A stretch of 64,000 bases of DNA from Cinnamomum chago (lineage: Eukaryota; Streptophyta; Magnoliopsida; Laurales; Lauraceae), in contig CP142452.1 in the NCBI GenBank assembly GCA_038049695.1, positions 31,980,501 to 32,044,500 on the forward strand, given 5' to 3'. The translations under genes were made by a program, and so were the position numbers. Under the pieces are notes generated by a model that was not told the origin of the DNA, did no database searches, and saw only the letters and a list, made by a program, of their open reading frames with translations. Below, in pieces: positions 33,140 to 45,173 of this stretch. Numbering within the stretch: position 1 is the first letter of the stretch; the number at the start of each line of letters is the position of its first letter.

Positions 33140-35165
33140 TGTTGGGATTGGTGTATGCCCTAAAGCCCACTGACTGCACTCACATCTCTGTTACTGGATA
33201 TTTATTGGTTATTTAATAGAATGACATCTTTCTCTTATTTCATGTGTATATGTATGGTTGTGCAAGGCCCATTGTTTTCTAGTAAATGACTTGGGTGTGT
33301 AGTGACTGCACACAGAAAGGTCTAAGTCATGGACACTGGAAATAACAAATTAGTTCATAACTGAGAGGTGGAGTTGGGCACTTCATCTTAGTATAAGTTA
33401 TAGTGAGAAACTCTCATGTGTTCAGGGTGACTTACCTTAGTCACGGGAGGTCTTTCCCGGATATATCTCATTAGTACATGTGTCATGCATTGAACATGAC
33501 CATTGAAGGTGTGATCTCTAAAATAGTACTATCACAGAGAGAGATCAAGTCACCTCTTGTTACTGAGTGACCAGTGCTCTTAATCTTGAGCACTTGTGGA
33601 TGAACTGACGAAGTCGAGTTCTAGTGCTTTAATTCACTATGGGTGAGATTTGTTTCATGGGTCAACAGCTTCGTGTTTGGGTACTCGGGCTTGATTAGTT
33701 GGGACATGCAAATGCAATATGGAATCTATGCCATCATGTGATGGAATGATCATCCCCTTAGAATTATCCGATTAATCATCAGAATCTAAGATCTTAGTAT
33801 ATGGACGTTCCATATGGATATTGAACTTGTGGATCGCTCCCTGGATCAAGAGAATGATATTCGGATGATGATTAAGTCAAGGGTATGAAGTTCTAAGGAT
33901 GAGATGTAATCAAGAAGGTAGATAGTACATCGGTTAACCTACTTGATTATGGATGTTACATAGAGGGGCATTGTGGTCATTGTACTTGGTAGGTCAAAGA
34001 CAATCGTTAGTTTATGATGAGCTTAATTTGCAATTTAATATTTGTTCATGGAGTGCAACCATAACTCTCTAGTGGAATGAGTTAAGGTTAAAATGATCCT
34101 AGTGTTGCTATGGGGTTAGTATGGACATTTTGGTCATTTTGGAAGCCAAGGGCAAATATGTCTTTTGGTCCCTTCTCTAGCCACTTTCCTAGATTGGCAA
34201 GGTTTCCTAAATTGTTTAATAATGTGAATAAATAATTTTGAGTGTAAATTCAAATAGGCCCATGATGGCATACATGAATTACCACTCTAGATAAATTATT
34301 GACGCATGAGCCATAGTGTGTGTGGGCTAGCCAATGTGGTCCCTAATGTGTGGGTCCCAAGATTGAGTAGGTCCTATCACTTGGAAGACTGAAATTCTTT
34401 TTGTGCAAGTTTTCCTAAAGATTGAAGTTTCCTAATTATCTTTGGAAACTAAAAAATTAGGAGTGTTGGACGTCCATTGTAGTATTGGTTTATTTTTGGT
34501 AAGCTCCTCATGGTTTCCAAATTCTTTAAGGACACTTCTTCAATAGGAATTCCTTTATATATACATGGTTCTCCCCTCCCTTGGGCATGCAACACATAGA
34601 GAGAAAGAAAGAAGGAGAGAAATCCTGCCTTGGGCGTGCAAGGGTTTGGAAACATTGAGAGGAGCCTCCCATAGAAAACGTCCAGCCCACTTTGGACGTC
34701 CTTTGCACAAGAAAAGGATCCTGGCTGATTGCATCTTCTATTCTTGAAGAAAGACCACATCAGATCTGATCTTTTCATATAAGATCAAAGAAAAACAAGA
34801 AGAGAAAAACCTAGTAAGTTCCCACCAACACTAGCCAATCAGATTTGGAGAAAGAGGAATAGAGGAGAAGACTAGAAGAGAAACCTGCTGCAGAAATTCC
34901 AGCAAGGTGTGCTGAAAGTTGCAGCCTACAGATCTGGTCTTAAAGTTCAGAAATCAGAGGTTTATCAACCCAAGTACATCAGGTATGTCTTCTCCATTGT
35001 ATCTTCTTTGATTACGCACAAGTTGATCATAATTGTATGGTGTTTGTGTGTGATTTCCATGGCTGGTTTACTTTCTATATTTGATCCTAGTTAGAAGTTT
35101 TAAAATTCCAGCCACAAAACTCTTCGTTTAATCAAGAGTTCAGATCTGAATCGCGCATTCTTTCA
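33140..35165 (+). repeat. 5' LTR of copia B
   Basis: 2026 bp from TGTTGGGATTGGTG to ATTCTTTCA. A promoter is plausible at TTTATATATACATGG (34552-34566). No other copy of this LTR is in the window, so its age cannot be estimated. Confidence 0.85.
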
Positions 35166-35166
35166 A

Positions 35167-35179
35167 TGGTATCAGAGCC
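35167..35179 (+). promoter_or_regulatory. Primer binding site of copia B
   Basis: TGGTATCAGAGCC, an exact match to the initiator tRNA-Met primer complement, one base after the LTR end CA. Confidence 0.95.
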
Positions 35180-35780
35180 ACACCATGATTAATCATGATC
35201 CCATGTTGTGTGGATATCAATCCTAGATTAATTAAGGGCATGGTGGCACCCTTTAGGATGTTATTTACTGCATGATAGGTGTGCAGGAATTTTTCCAGGT
35301 TGCTAGAACTTTTCCAGAATTCTGTTTAGTGCATGTTTGGCGTGCAGGAATTTTTTTCCAGATTGCTAGAACAATTTTAGAATGTTGTATAGTGCTGTAC
35401 AATGCACTATGAATGCACTAATCTTTTTGGTTGCAACCATATAATTGCATCCTTGATGGTTCGCATGTATGTGTGTGGATTTGGATGTTTTTTTAATTAG
35501 TTGGAAAGTGTACGATTACGCGTTTAGCAATCATAGGAGGTTGTAATTTTTCCTTGTTTTTATTCCAACTAGTCTTGATGTAAGCTTTCTTGAAAAGCAT
35601 AGGGATCTCCAATGTAATCTTTTGGTTTTTGCTTTTCATGGGTTTGTTTGTATAAATCTGATTTATTGTAACAAGCAAGAAAAGGAACGCTTCAAGCAAG
35701 GTAGGTTGCAACAAACCAGATTCCATGGTGATGGAGGCAACGAAGGTGTCCTAGTGCGAAGAGGACTCTTCACCAAGTAT

Positions 35781-35870
35781 CCTAGTTGGATTAGGATTCC
35801 TAGTCAGATAAGGTTTCCTAGTTGGATTAGGATTCCTAGTCGGATAAGGTTTCCTAGTTGGATAAGGATT
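35781..35870 (+). repeat. 18-bp tandem array, five units
   Basis: Units CCTAGTTGGATTAGGATT and CCTAGTCAGATAAGGTTT alternate (second type once as CCTAGTCGGATAAGGTTT), giving a 36-bp higher-order period. It reads in one frame as a hexapeptide repeat but the reading frame has no other support. Confidence 0.85.
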
Positions 35871-36429
35871 TGAAGTCCGAACAGCAGGGAGCCATCAAGG
35901 ATTGCATCTTTTATTTGCTTTTATATATGGAATGCTTTATATAATTGCTTTTATTGCTATGTTTATCACCTAGTAACATGGCCACCACTAGGTTTTTAAA
36001 ATTGGGTTTTTTCTATATTAGATCAAATTTGTTTGGCTGATTGTTTTTAAATGGAACTTAGACCAGCACCCTTCTTTGTCTAAGATTTAAAAATTGGATA
36101 GGGTTTAGTTTATCTTGGTACCCTAAGTTTCCAAAAGAGGCCAAACTAAAATCTAATATGTTGTTACCTTAGTGGGCCCATAACCCCCTGGTCCCAAGAC
36201 CTTTACTCAATATGTTTTAAAGCAAATGTTATTTATTTTTTGAGATGACTTAAGCAATTGAGTCATGAAAATTGTTAACTAAGTTTGCTAGATTTAAACA
36301 AGGTTTGAGTAACGATGCTAAGGTCAAAAGTGTTTTTCAAAACCCTAGTGTTAAATAATCAAGTGGGAGAGGGGTTTGGAAAGACCCCACGGCCTTCCAT
36401 TTTCGGTTCATGCTATCTCAATGGAGTGT

Positions 36430-36895
36430 TGGTGGGAGCGGCCATCCCTTCGGTGGAGTTCTTTACTAAAGATCGTTTCGATGGGTTAGTGGGTGAACTA
36501 ATGTGAATATTCGTAATGAGGTGTTAGTGGGAGCGGCCATCCCTTCGGTGGAGTTCTTTACTAAAGATCACTTCTATAGAATGTCAATGAAGTGTTGGTG
36601 GGAGCGGCCATCCCTTCGGTGGAGCTTTTTACTAAGGTTCACTTCAAGAGTTGATTGAAGTCACTTCCCATCGGAGGACTCAAGTCATAGACATTTTGGG
36701 AAATTTCATAAGAGATGGTAATACACTTGACATAAGACGGTAATGACCTCTCCCTAGAAGCTAGAGTTGTTTGTCATATGAGGCCAAACCAATCAGTGAT
36801 TGGACTATCACTGGATATGCGTATCCAGACAGTGATGATCCAACTAAGCAGACCTTAACTCAACGTGACTGTAGACTCGGCCATCCCTTCGATGG
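36430..36895 (+). repeat. Dispersed GGGAGCGGCCATCCCTTCGG repeats in the B leader
   Basis: GTTGGTGGGAGCGGCCATCC with TTCGGTGGAG occurs near 36428, 36525 and 36595, and a shorter CTCGGCCATCCCTTCGATGG near 36877. The first three are also followed by a TTTACTAA(A/G)G(A/T)TC segment. Confidence 0.8.
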
Positions 36896-37048
36896 AGGGT
36901 CTATGAGGAGGTTGAGACACTGATACATTATGATTAGGGTTAAATAATGTAAAAAGTCTTGTGCATGTTTTTCTTTTTATTACAAGCACCATATGCATAT
37001 TACATATATACTGCCTGTCTAATTATAACCTGTTATATATCCAGAGAG

Positions 37049-38012
37049 ATGGGGAAGGATTCTTTTAGCCCCTTGATTAGTATTCTGCGTGAGAACAAAT
37101 TGACTGGCCCAAATTACGTAGACTGGAAAAGAAACCTTAACATAGTACTCACCGCTGAGGAGTACAAGTATGTTTTGTCGGAACCCTGTCCTACGATTGA
37201 TGATCATTCTACAGATGACCAGCAAGAGGCTGAAAGGAAATGGAAAAAGGCGAATAGCATGGCCAAATGCTACATGCTTGCTTCCATGTCCAACGTGTTG
37301 CAAACACAGCATGAGCAAATTGACACAACTTCTGATATCATGTTGTCCTTGTCTGAGATGTTCGCAGACAAAAGCAGGCCAGCTAGGCAAGCTGCTTTAA
37401 GGACAATCATGAATTCTAGGATGGCTAAGGGAACACCTGTCAGAGAGCACATGCTCAAAATGATGGATTGTTTCAATGAAGCTGAGATCCTAGGGGCTGA
37501 GATTGATGCAGGGAGTCAGACCGATATGATTCTCGAAACTCTGTCGGAGTCTTTCAACCAGTTTAAGCTCAACTTCAACATGAGCAAGATGGACATGACT
37601 CTCTCTGAGTTAATGAAAGAACTCCAGGCGGCAGAGGCCATCATGAAGCCTAAAGGCCAAGCTCACTTTTCCCAGTCTTCCTCTAAACTGAACCCGAAAG
37701 GGAAAAAGTTTAAGAAGAAGCAGGGTAAGGGAAAATGACAGAAAAAGGGCAATGCTGGAAAGAAGGACAAAGGTACTGGTGAAAAACCCAAAGGGAAATG
37801 CTTCAAGTGCGGCCTCAAAGGTCACTGGAAGAAAGATTGTCCCAAGCTCCTAGGCTCAGATAAGAAAGGTATATCTCTTTCCTACTACATTGAAACCTGT
37901 CATGTGGTTGATTCTACTGATTCATGGATAGTAGACTCTGGAGCCACTAATCATATCTGCAATTCATTGCAGGGGTTTCAAATAATGAAAAAGCTTGAGA
38001 AAGGGGGTTTCA
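37049..38012 (+). pseudogene. Copia B gag and start of protease
   Basis: Start at ATG 37049 (MGKDSFSPLISILRENKLTG). A copia gag capsid follows (WKRNLNIVLTAEEYK, CYMLASMSNVLQTQHEQ, DKSRPARQAALRTIM), then a Lys-rich stretch, a TGA stop at 37736-37738, a complete CCHC knuckle CFKCGLKGHWKKDC, and the protease WIVDSGATNHICN with catalytic DSG. Apart from the one stop, gag is almost intact. The frame ends soon after LQGFQ at the fusion with the A3 LTR. Family A gag has the same layout, so B and A are related copia lineages. Confidence 0.9.
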
Positions 38013-38016
38013 GACA

Positions 38017-39585
38017 ACATACAAGGACGTGGATTTATACCTTTGGAGCTTTGTTGTGCTCTAATGGAGAATTTGAATTCTTTCTTTGATGATGAACACC
38101 TTCACTAACCAAATCAGAATCTCCAACACCTTTTGATCTTCCACGCTATGACCCGTATTAGATCTCTTTTCTCAAGAAGATGGTGGAATCTCCAAGGGAA
38201 AACCTAACTAGTAACTCTAAGAAACTAAAGGTGAAAGAGAGGAGAACTTAGAGAGGAAGAGAACTTGTGCAACACTTGCACAAAGGGGCTGGAATGGCTC
38301 TATGTATTCACGACCAAGAGGGGTTTATTCCCTTTTATATAGCCCTCCAATCCACCTCTTTTCCTATTTTAAATAGAAGTTTAACTCCCATTACAAAATA
38401 GTAAACTTCTCCCTTGCTAGTTGCCATAGAGGTCTCACTTCCACAACAATTAGTACCTTTCTCCTTTCTAATTAAAATAGAAGTCCTACTTCCATTAATA
38501 ATTAGTAGCTTACCATTACCACTATTAGAAGTCTCACTTCAAATAGAAATAGTAACCTTCCTTTTAGAATTCAAGTAGAATTAGTATCTTTCTAATATCT
38601 TGGGCTAGCGTGGGGACCACAAGGGATTCCTTAGAAAGCTAGCTCCAACTGGGACACGCGACCCCACATCTCATGTGCAATCCGGGCCCACAGTTAATTA
38701 CAAATAACTCCACTATATAAATGCAATTGCACTCCAGTCTTATGAATATATTACAATGAAGATCCTAAACTTAATCAGTACCACAAGTAAGCCCCTCCAA
38801 CTATATCCACGGATCAATTGGACATGTCCACCAAATTAGATCCATATCTTATTATCCTTGAGCTCCAATTAATTATAGTGATCATTTGGTACCGATCCAA
38901 TTAACTCTTAATTGGAATGAGTGCACACTTACCAATGATAAATCCATTAATTGACACAAGGGGATATTAAAGATAGATTCCATCTTGACCATTGAATGTT
39001 CCCACAGCTCTACTACCACGTACCCAAATCACCGAGGTGTTGACCTACAATTGGCCTCACTCATTGGTGACTCAAAGCAAATGAATATATAGAAACTTGA
39101 GTTCATTAATGTCTCAGGATTATGAGCCTATTGCTAGGGAATTATGAGAGCAGACCTCAAAGTAAAGACAGTGTATATAAGGTGCTTCTCATGGTCCTTC
39201 AATACATCCAATGTACCAGCACCATGATCCAGAATCTTACATTCTGATGATCGAGACAAATCACACAATCTCATAGTGATCAAAGTGCTGCAACCTTGTC
39301 AGATGAGATTTCCAATCTCATCACTGGTTGTGAAGATATTTAAGTATAAGATTTGCAATACATGTCTCCTGTACGTGGATCTCATCCATACCCATGTATT
39401 ACATCTAGTATACTTGTGGACTCCGGTTCATCTCATGAGCCATTATGTCATTTGTATTGGTTATGTGCAAGTATATAATTAAACGCCATTCATCTCATGA
39501 AAGGAAAGCATGATTGTATTGATAAATAAGAAATGAATCAATTTATTACATCATATACTTGGTATTGAGACCATAAAATCTAACA
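38017..39585 (-). repeat. 3' LTR of A3, outer end missing
   Basis: Begins inside the LTR at CAACATACAAGG and ends AAATCTAACA. It matches 47113-48679 closely, including the 197-bp segment deleted in A1. The fusion with copia B is at its left edge. Confidence 0.9.
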
Positions 39586-39594
39586 ATCTCCCAC

Positions 39595-42331
39595 TTGGGC
39601 TCAATGCCAATCAGGATTGCATCTCATGCCCATCCCGTCTACATGATGCTCAAAGACTTTGGTGGTCAAAGGCTTAGTAAAAGGATCTGCCAGATTATCC
39701 GTAGAGGCTATCTTGGTGATAGCAATATCACCTCTCTGCACCATCTCTCCGACCAAGTGATACTCCCTCTGTACGTGCTTTTGGCTTTTATGGCTCCTGG
39801 GTTCCTTGGACTGAGCGACTGCCCCCGCTGCTGTCACAGTAAACTGTGAATGGCTGTCGTGCCAAAGGTACCACTCCAAGTTCCAAAAGGAATCTTTTGA
39901 GCCATACTGCTTCCTTAGCTGGTTCACAAGCCGCTACATATTCAGCCTCAGAAGTGTAATCAGCGGTACATTCCTATTTAATACTCCTCCAGCTGATAGC
40001 TCCTCCGCCAAGCATAAACGCATAACCAGAAGTAGATTTCCTGGAATCCTTATCTGACATAAAATCAGAATCTGTGTACCCAACTGGAATCAGCTCACTG
40101 CCGTAAATCAACATGTAATCTCTAGTTCTTCTCTAGTACTTGAGGATACATTTTACGGCGGTCCAATGGTCAGGACCTGGGTTAGACTGGTATCTGCGGA
40201 CTAAGCCCACTACATGACAGATATCCGGTCTAGTACATAGCATAGCATACATGAGGCTACCAACAGCCGAAGCGTATGGAATTGCTCTCATTTGCTCCCT
40301 TTCCTCCGGGGTCTTGGGACCCTGATCCTTGGAAAGGTGCACTCCATGCCTAAAAGGTGTGATACCCTTCTTGGAGTCCTGCATAGCAAACCGTACCAGT
40401 ACCTTATCTATGTATGCAACTTGGGATTAGCCAATCATCCTATATTTTCGGTCTCGAATGTAACTAGCTTCTCCCAAGTCCTTCATATCAAAAGTCTTTG
40501 CTAACCAAACTTTTACCGTTGACAACATTCATAAATCTTTCCCAAGGAGAAGGATGTCGTCGACATATAAAATTAGAAAAACTACCATGTCACCTTCATT
40601 TTTCATGTACACACATGACTCATCCAGATTTTGACTAAAACCAAATGATTTGATTGCACGGTCAAAACGGATGTTCTAGCTTCGGGATGCCTGCTTCAGT
40701 CCATAAATGGATTTCTGCAGCTTGCAAACTCTTTGCTTTTGTTACTTGCTATAAAACCATCTGCCTGCATCACATAGATGTCTTCCTCAAGATGGCCGTT
40801 GAGAAACGCTGTCTTGACATCCATTTGCCAAATCTCGTAATCGAGATGAGCCGCAATTGATAAGAGTATTCGAATGGACTTGAGCATGGCTACCGGCGAG
40901 AAGGTTTCCTCATAATCGATACCCTCTTTCTTAGTATACCCTTTCGCAACAAGCCTGGCCTTAAAGGTCTCAACTCTTCCATCCGGTCCTCTTTTTCTCT
41001 TGTAGACCCACTTGCACCCAATAGGTTTGATATTGGCAGGCAAGTCCACAAGTGTCCAGACCTGATTAGAGTACATAGACTCCATCTTAGCTTTCATAGC
41101 ATCTTGCCAATGTCCCGAATCTATGTCATTAATTGCTTCATCATAGTTATAGGGATCATGTTCTAATTCTTCCGGGATTGCCTCGTAAGACTCTCCCAAG
41201 AACGAGAACCTATCAGGGGTTTGATTATTCTCCCACTACGACGAGGCACTGGTGTAACTACTGGGTCTGGTAGGGGCGGTTCTTCCTCAAGTTCGGTCAT
41301 ACTTGGATTTGGAATTGATGGTTCTTGAATCTCTTCCAAGATCACATTTTCTAAAGATTTCCGGTCTATCATATAATGTTCCTCCAGAAAAACCGCATTG
41401 GTGCTCACCAGCACTTTCTGCTCTCTGGGATTATAGAATAACTAACCTTTAGTTCATTTAGGATATCCTACAAACGTGCATACTTCCGACTTCGTTTCCA
41501 ACTTATCCGTCTTTACCTTTAGCACGTGTGCCGGACAGCCCCAAATGTGTAAATATTGTAGACTAGGCTTTCACCCAGACCATAACTCCTGGGGAGTCTT
41601 AGGTACAGGCTTAGATGGTACGAGGTTTAGTATGTACATCGCAATATCCAAGGCATAACCCCAAAAGTATATAGGTAATCCAGAGAAACTCAACATAGAC
41701 CTATCATATCTAAAAGAGTTCGGTTCCTTCTTTCTGCTACTCCATTCTGTTGAGGCATACCGGGAGCAGACAACTGGGATAGAATCCCATTTTCTGATAA
41801 GTATCCCATAAAATCACCAGAGAGATATTCCCCCCTTCGATTTGATCGAAGAGTCTTAATACTTTTACCTAATTGCTTTTCCATTTCCGCTCGAAACTCT
41901 TTGAACTTTTCAAAAGCCTCGAACTTGCAGTGCATAAGGTATATGTATCCATATCTTGAGTAGTCATCTGTGAAAGTGATGAAGTACTCATATCCTCCTT
42001 TGGCCCTGACATTAATGGGTCCACACACATCGGTATGCACTAATTCCATTAAATCTTTGGCCCTATTGCCCTTGGATGAAAATGGTCTTTTGGTCATTTT
42101 GCCTTCCAAACAGGACTCACAGACAGGCATTGGTTCTACAACCAATGAAGGTAAGATATCATCTTTTACTAGCCTGTCTATCCTATTTAGGTTTATATGA
42201 CCTAGCCTCAAGTGCCAAAGTTTTGTTGGATTAGATGAAGGTGTCATTCTCTTTAATGATGGCCTATTAATTATTTCGGTATCATGTATCTCATACATTG
42301 TGGGAGTTAACAAATAAAGCCCATTGGTTAT
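39595..42331 (-). pseudogene. Copia A3 pol: integrase, reverse transcriptase, RNase H
   Basis: From 42331 down: GAG-pre-integrase (LWHLRLGHINLNRIDRL, CESCLEGKMTKRPF), integrase core ([46 protein letters not shown]), linker, reverse transcriptase ([40 protein letters not shown], and [15 protein letters not shown] near 40560) and a decayed RNase H ending near 39601. The RT catalytic YVDD is kept, unlike A1. Integrase carries Asn for its second catalytic Asp. Frame breaks occur near 41700, 41180, 40700, 40390 and 39930. Confidence 0.9.
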
Positions 42332-42805
42332 TGTTAGGCCCCTGTTTGTTGCAATTGTTGATGGATTCACTCACTTTCACTATCACATGATCACACACAT
42401 GAGCTCTTAGTTTTTAACTTTTGGATCTTGGATTCTTTCTTGCATTTGTACATGTTTTTGAAATAAATTTGATACATGCATGTTTTAGAATCCAAACTCT
42501 TTTGAAAACCTAATTCTTTGTGCATTACTTTTGAGTAATCAAATTAAGGATTTAGGTTTGTGCCTTGCATACATTCATCATTTTCATAATCATTTATGTA
42601 TGCATTTTAATGTGAAAAGAGTTTTTAGAAATCAAGCAAGCCATTGGATTTAAAGTTTCAAATCAATTTAGGCTTATTGTGTTTCATGTTTTTTAAACAT
42701 CTTAAGTTGATTTAAAACATGTTTCCAAGCTTGGTTTACTGGCCCAAAAATCCCTTCCAAGGAAAACCTTCAATTATGCAAAAATTAGGATTTTTGGTCC
42801 CAAGG

Positions 42806-42914
42806 GGTCGACCTTGACCGGCCACACTGCAGGTCGACTGGATTCTGAAGCACCAATGGTCAGAAATATAGCCATTGTGAAGGCCAGGTTGACCGGGAAG
42901 GGTCCTGGTCGACC
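42806..42914 (+). repeat. GGTCGACC cluster in the family C solo LTR
   Basis: GGTCGACC at 42806 and 42907, GGTCGACT at 42832 and GGTTGACC at 42887. Spacings are 26, 55 and 20 bp, so the paired layout of C1 is kept in decayed form. Confidence 0.8.
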
Positions 42915-43587
42915 GGGAAAACTAGCCGTTGGACTGTTTTTTCCTATAAAGTCCATTCTATTACATCCTTTTTCAAGGCTTGATCAATGAACTTTTGAGA
43001 CCATTTTGGAGCCTAAGAAAGGGGAATGAGGTGATAAGGCTAGAAGGCTTTTTGGAAATCAAATGCTTGAGTTTTAAAAAGGTATATCATACTTATCATT
43101 TTGATTTCCATTCAAAGTAGAATCAATGCATACTTAAATCTTTGTATTTTCATTTATGCATGATTTCTAGCTTTTAAAGAGATGTTTAGCAAACTCATTA
43201 TCATCTTTGGAACATTAGGATGATTTGCAAACTCTCTTGTCTAAATCACATGTATTCTTAGCCTTTATTATTCGTACAACTTGTTTAGCTCATGTCTTCA
43301 AGTTTGGTGAATCTTTCATGTGATTAGCATTTAACTTCAATCATCTTTTTCTAAGCTTTGATTTTAAATTCCATCAAGCATACAATTAAGAGCTTCATTG
43401 TAGAAATTGATTGAAGTAAAGCATTCATACACTTGTGCACACACTTTAGCTTATTTTAGTGTATGTTTGTAAGTTGAATTACAATTTCATATCAGCCTAT
43501 TTAGAGGCAATTTATTTGTGCTTAAATTGTATCTCTTAGAGTGTTCTTTTGAGAAGACACCTTCATTGGGAAAATCTTCTTATGTAA

Positions 43588-43715
43588 AGGTTATTGCTTA
43601 GCCTTGAAAAGCATCTTGTAAAGGTTATTGCTTAGCCTTGAAAAGCATCTTGTAAAGGTTATTGTTGAGCCTAGTAAAAACAACATTGTAAAGGTTATTG
43701 CTTAGCCTAGTAAAA
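43588..43715 (+). repeat. Tandem TGTAAAGGTTATTGCTTAGCC repeats
   Basis: Four units of TGTAAAGGTTATTG(C/T)T(T/G)AGCCT followed by (T/A)GAAAAGCATCT or AGTAAAAA(C/G), about 37-40 bp each. Inverted equivalents are found at 14670-14795 and 19828-19945 in C1. Confidence 0.8.
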
Positions 43716-43970
43716 AGCATAATTAGTGGAAATCCGGTGGGGTGATTGGATCACAAGCCGGTAGTGGACATAGGCATTGAGGCCGAACCACTATAAATCT
43801 TTATGTAGTGGTGTTTGCTTGTGGTGCTTGTTTTCTTAGCTTCCGCATCTTGTCTGGTAAATCATCTTATGTGACTAGTTTTTCTTAAAGAATTAAAATT
43901 GATCATATTTGTAGCACACCCTATTCACCCCGTCCCCCTCTAGGGTTAGGATCCCAGGACTTTCAGTTAC

Positions 43971-45173
43971 CTTGCCAGAACATATAAAAGTACCATTTCT
44001 CTTTATGACAACTTCAATACCAAAAATAATAGAATAACTTTTATTCACCAAACTAGAAACTGAAATTAAATTCTGTCTTAAAGACGGTACATATAGAATG
44101 TTTGACAAAACCAATTTATTATCTTGAAAACATAAAGTAATAACTCCTACTGAGACCACATCCGCCTTAGCATCAGATCCTAGGTTGACAATGATTTCGC
44201 CATCACTGAGTTTCGTGGTTTCCCTGAACCCCTGCAACGAATTACATATGTGATTAGTTGCCTTGGAGTCCACACACCAAGATTCTGAAGTACCAGTTGC
44301 AAAACTAACTTCAAAAACAAGTGACTCAATCATACTTGAGGTCTTCTTCTTAGACAGATAATCTGGATAATTCCTTTTCCAATGTCCTGTCATACCACAA
44401 TGGAAACACTTTCCTTTTGTCCCCGACCCCTTAGCCTTGCCAACACCACCATTAGGACCATTCTCCGCCTTAGGACCCTTCGGAACTGATTTGTTTTTGC
44501 TTTTCCGCCCTTTACCTTTCGGTTTGGACTTGGCAAATGACTTTTCTGTCATCAGGGCAGTTGGCTTCTTTTTCATAATCCCTTCAGTCACCACCAGCTG
44601 GCTAGAAAGTTCAGCTAGAGTCAAATTCATCTTATTTATATTATAATTGACCTTGAAATTGTTGAATGACTTTGGTAGTGACTCAAGGATTATGTCAATA
44701 TGCGATTCTGCATCAATCGCAGCCCCCAATACATCTAACTCATTCAATTAGTCCATCATTTTCAACAAGTGGTCCTGTACTGGTGTGCCTTCAACCATCT
44801 CGGTGCTTATAAGCACCCTCATAGCAGCCTATCTAGCAGGCCTGTCCTGTTCCGCAAACATCTCCTTTAAGTTTGATATAATATCATATGCAGTCTTAAA
44901 GGATTGATATTGGTGTTGCAAAACACTAGACATGGATGCCTGTATATAACATCTAGCCATCTCATCGTCTTTGGCCCACTTGGTGTAAAGTTCATTTTCT
45001 TTCTATGATGCTTCCGGTAGTGGCTCATCAAGGGGGGGTTTGGTAAGGACACATTTATATCCTGAAGCTGTCAGGACTATATCCAGGTTCCGTTTCCAGT
45101 CTACATAATTGGATCCCACTAACTTATTCTGGTTGAGGATGGTCGCAAGTGGATTGAAAGTATGTGAATTCAT
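43971..45173 (-). pseudogene. Copia A3 gag and protease
   Basis: Gag starts at ATG 45171-45173 (MNSHTFNPLATILNQNKLVG). A TAG stop interrupts at PLPEAS near 45007, and a TAA near 44750; beyond these the capsid C-terminus, basic region and knuckle CFHCGMTGHWKRNYP follow, with the last Cys of CCHC changed to Tyr. The protease reads WCVDSKATNHICN near 44280, the Gly of the DSG active site changed to Lys. It ends at the GTTAC target site of the solo LTR. A1 keeps DSG but has a stop in the knuckle, so the two copies carry different defects here. Confidence 0.9.

Larger units (their letters stand above)
35180..37048 (+). other. Leader of copia B
   Basis: About 1.87 kb between primer site and gag. 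It contains a ~60-bp duplication (GTGTGCAGGAATTTTTCCAG near 35280 and GCGTGCAGGAATTTTTTTCC near 35341), the 18-bp array at 35781-35870 and the GGGAGCGGCCATCCCTTCGG repeats at 36430-36895. No convincing protein. Confidence 0.7.
33140..38016 (+). mobile_element. Ty1/copia element B, plus strand, truncated after the protease
   Basis: 5' LTR 33140-35165, primer site 35167-35179, leader with two repeat arrays, gag and the start of protease. At about 38012-38017 the protease frame stops matching and sequence of a family A LTR begins, missing its first ~190 bp. Integrase, RT, RNase H and the 3' LTR of B are absent. The bases left of B (TCTTC) and right of A3 (GTAAG) do not match, as expected for a fusion of two elements rather than one insertion. 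Confidence 0.85.
42332..43965 (+). mobile_element. Solo LTR of family C in A3
   Basis: TGTTAGGCCCCTG to GGATCCCAGGACTTTCA, 1634 bp, flanked by GTTAT (42327-42331) and GTTAC (43966-43970), a target duplication with one change. It splits the A3 text ...CAGAACATATAAAAG-bearing half from AATAAAGCCCATTGG. It shares with C1 (inverted) the GGCCGAACCACTATAAAT segment, the TTATTGCTTAGCCTTGAAAA repeats (three to four tandem units at 43588-43715) and a GGTCGACC cluster (42806-42914). Confidence 0.85.

Noticed and set aside
35622..35873. Frame ending in a hexapeptide repeat
   Set aside because: Produced by the 18-bp array; upstream part has no homology-like features and the leader is non-coding in related elements.
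43588..43715. Regularly spaced repeats that could suggest a CRISPR array
   Set aside because: Units are directly abutting, lack unique spacers, and lie in a plant LTR.
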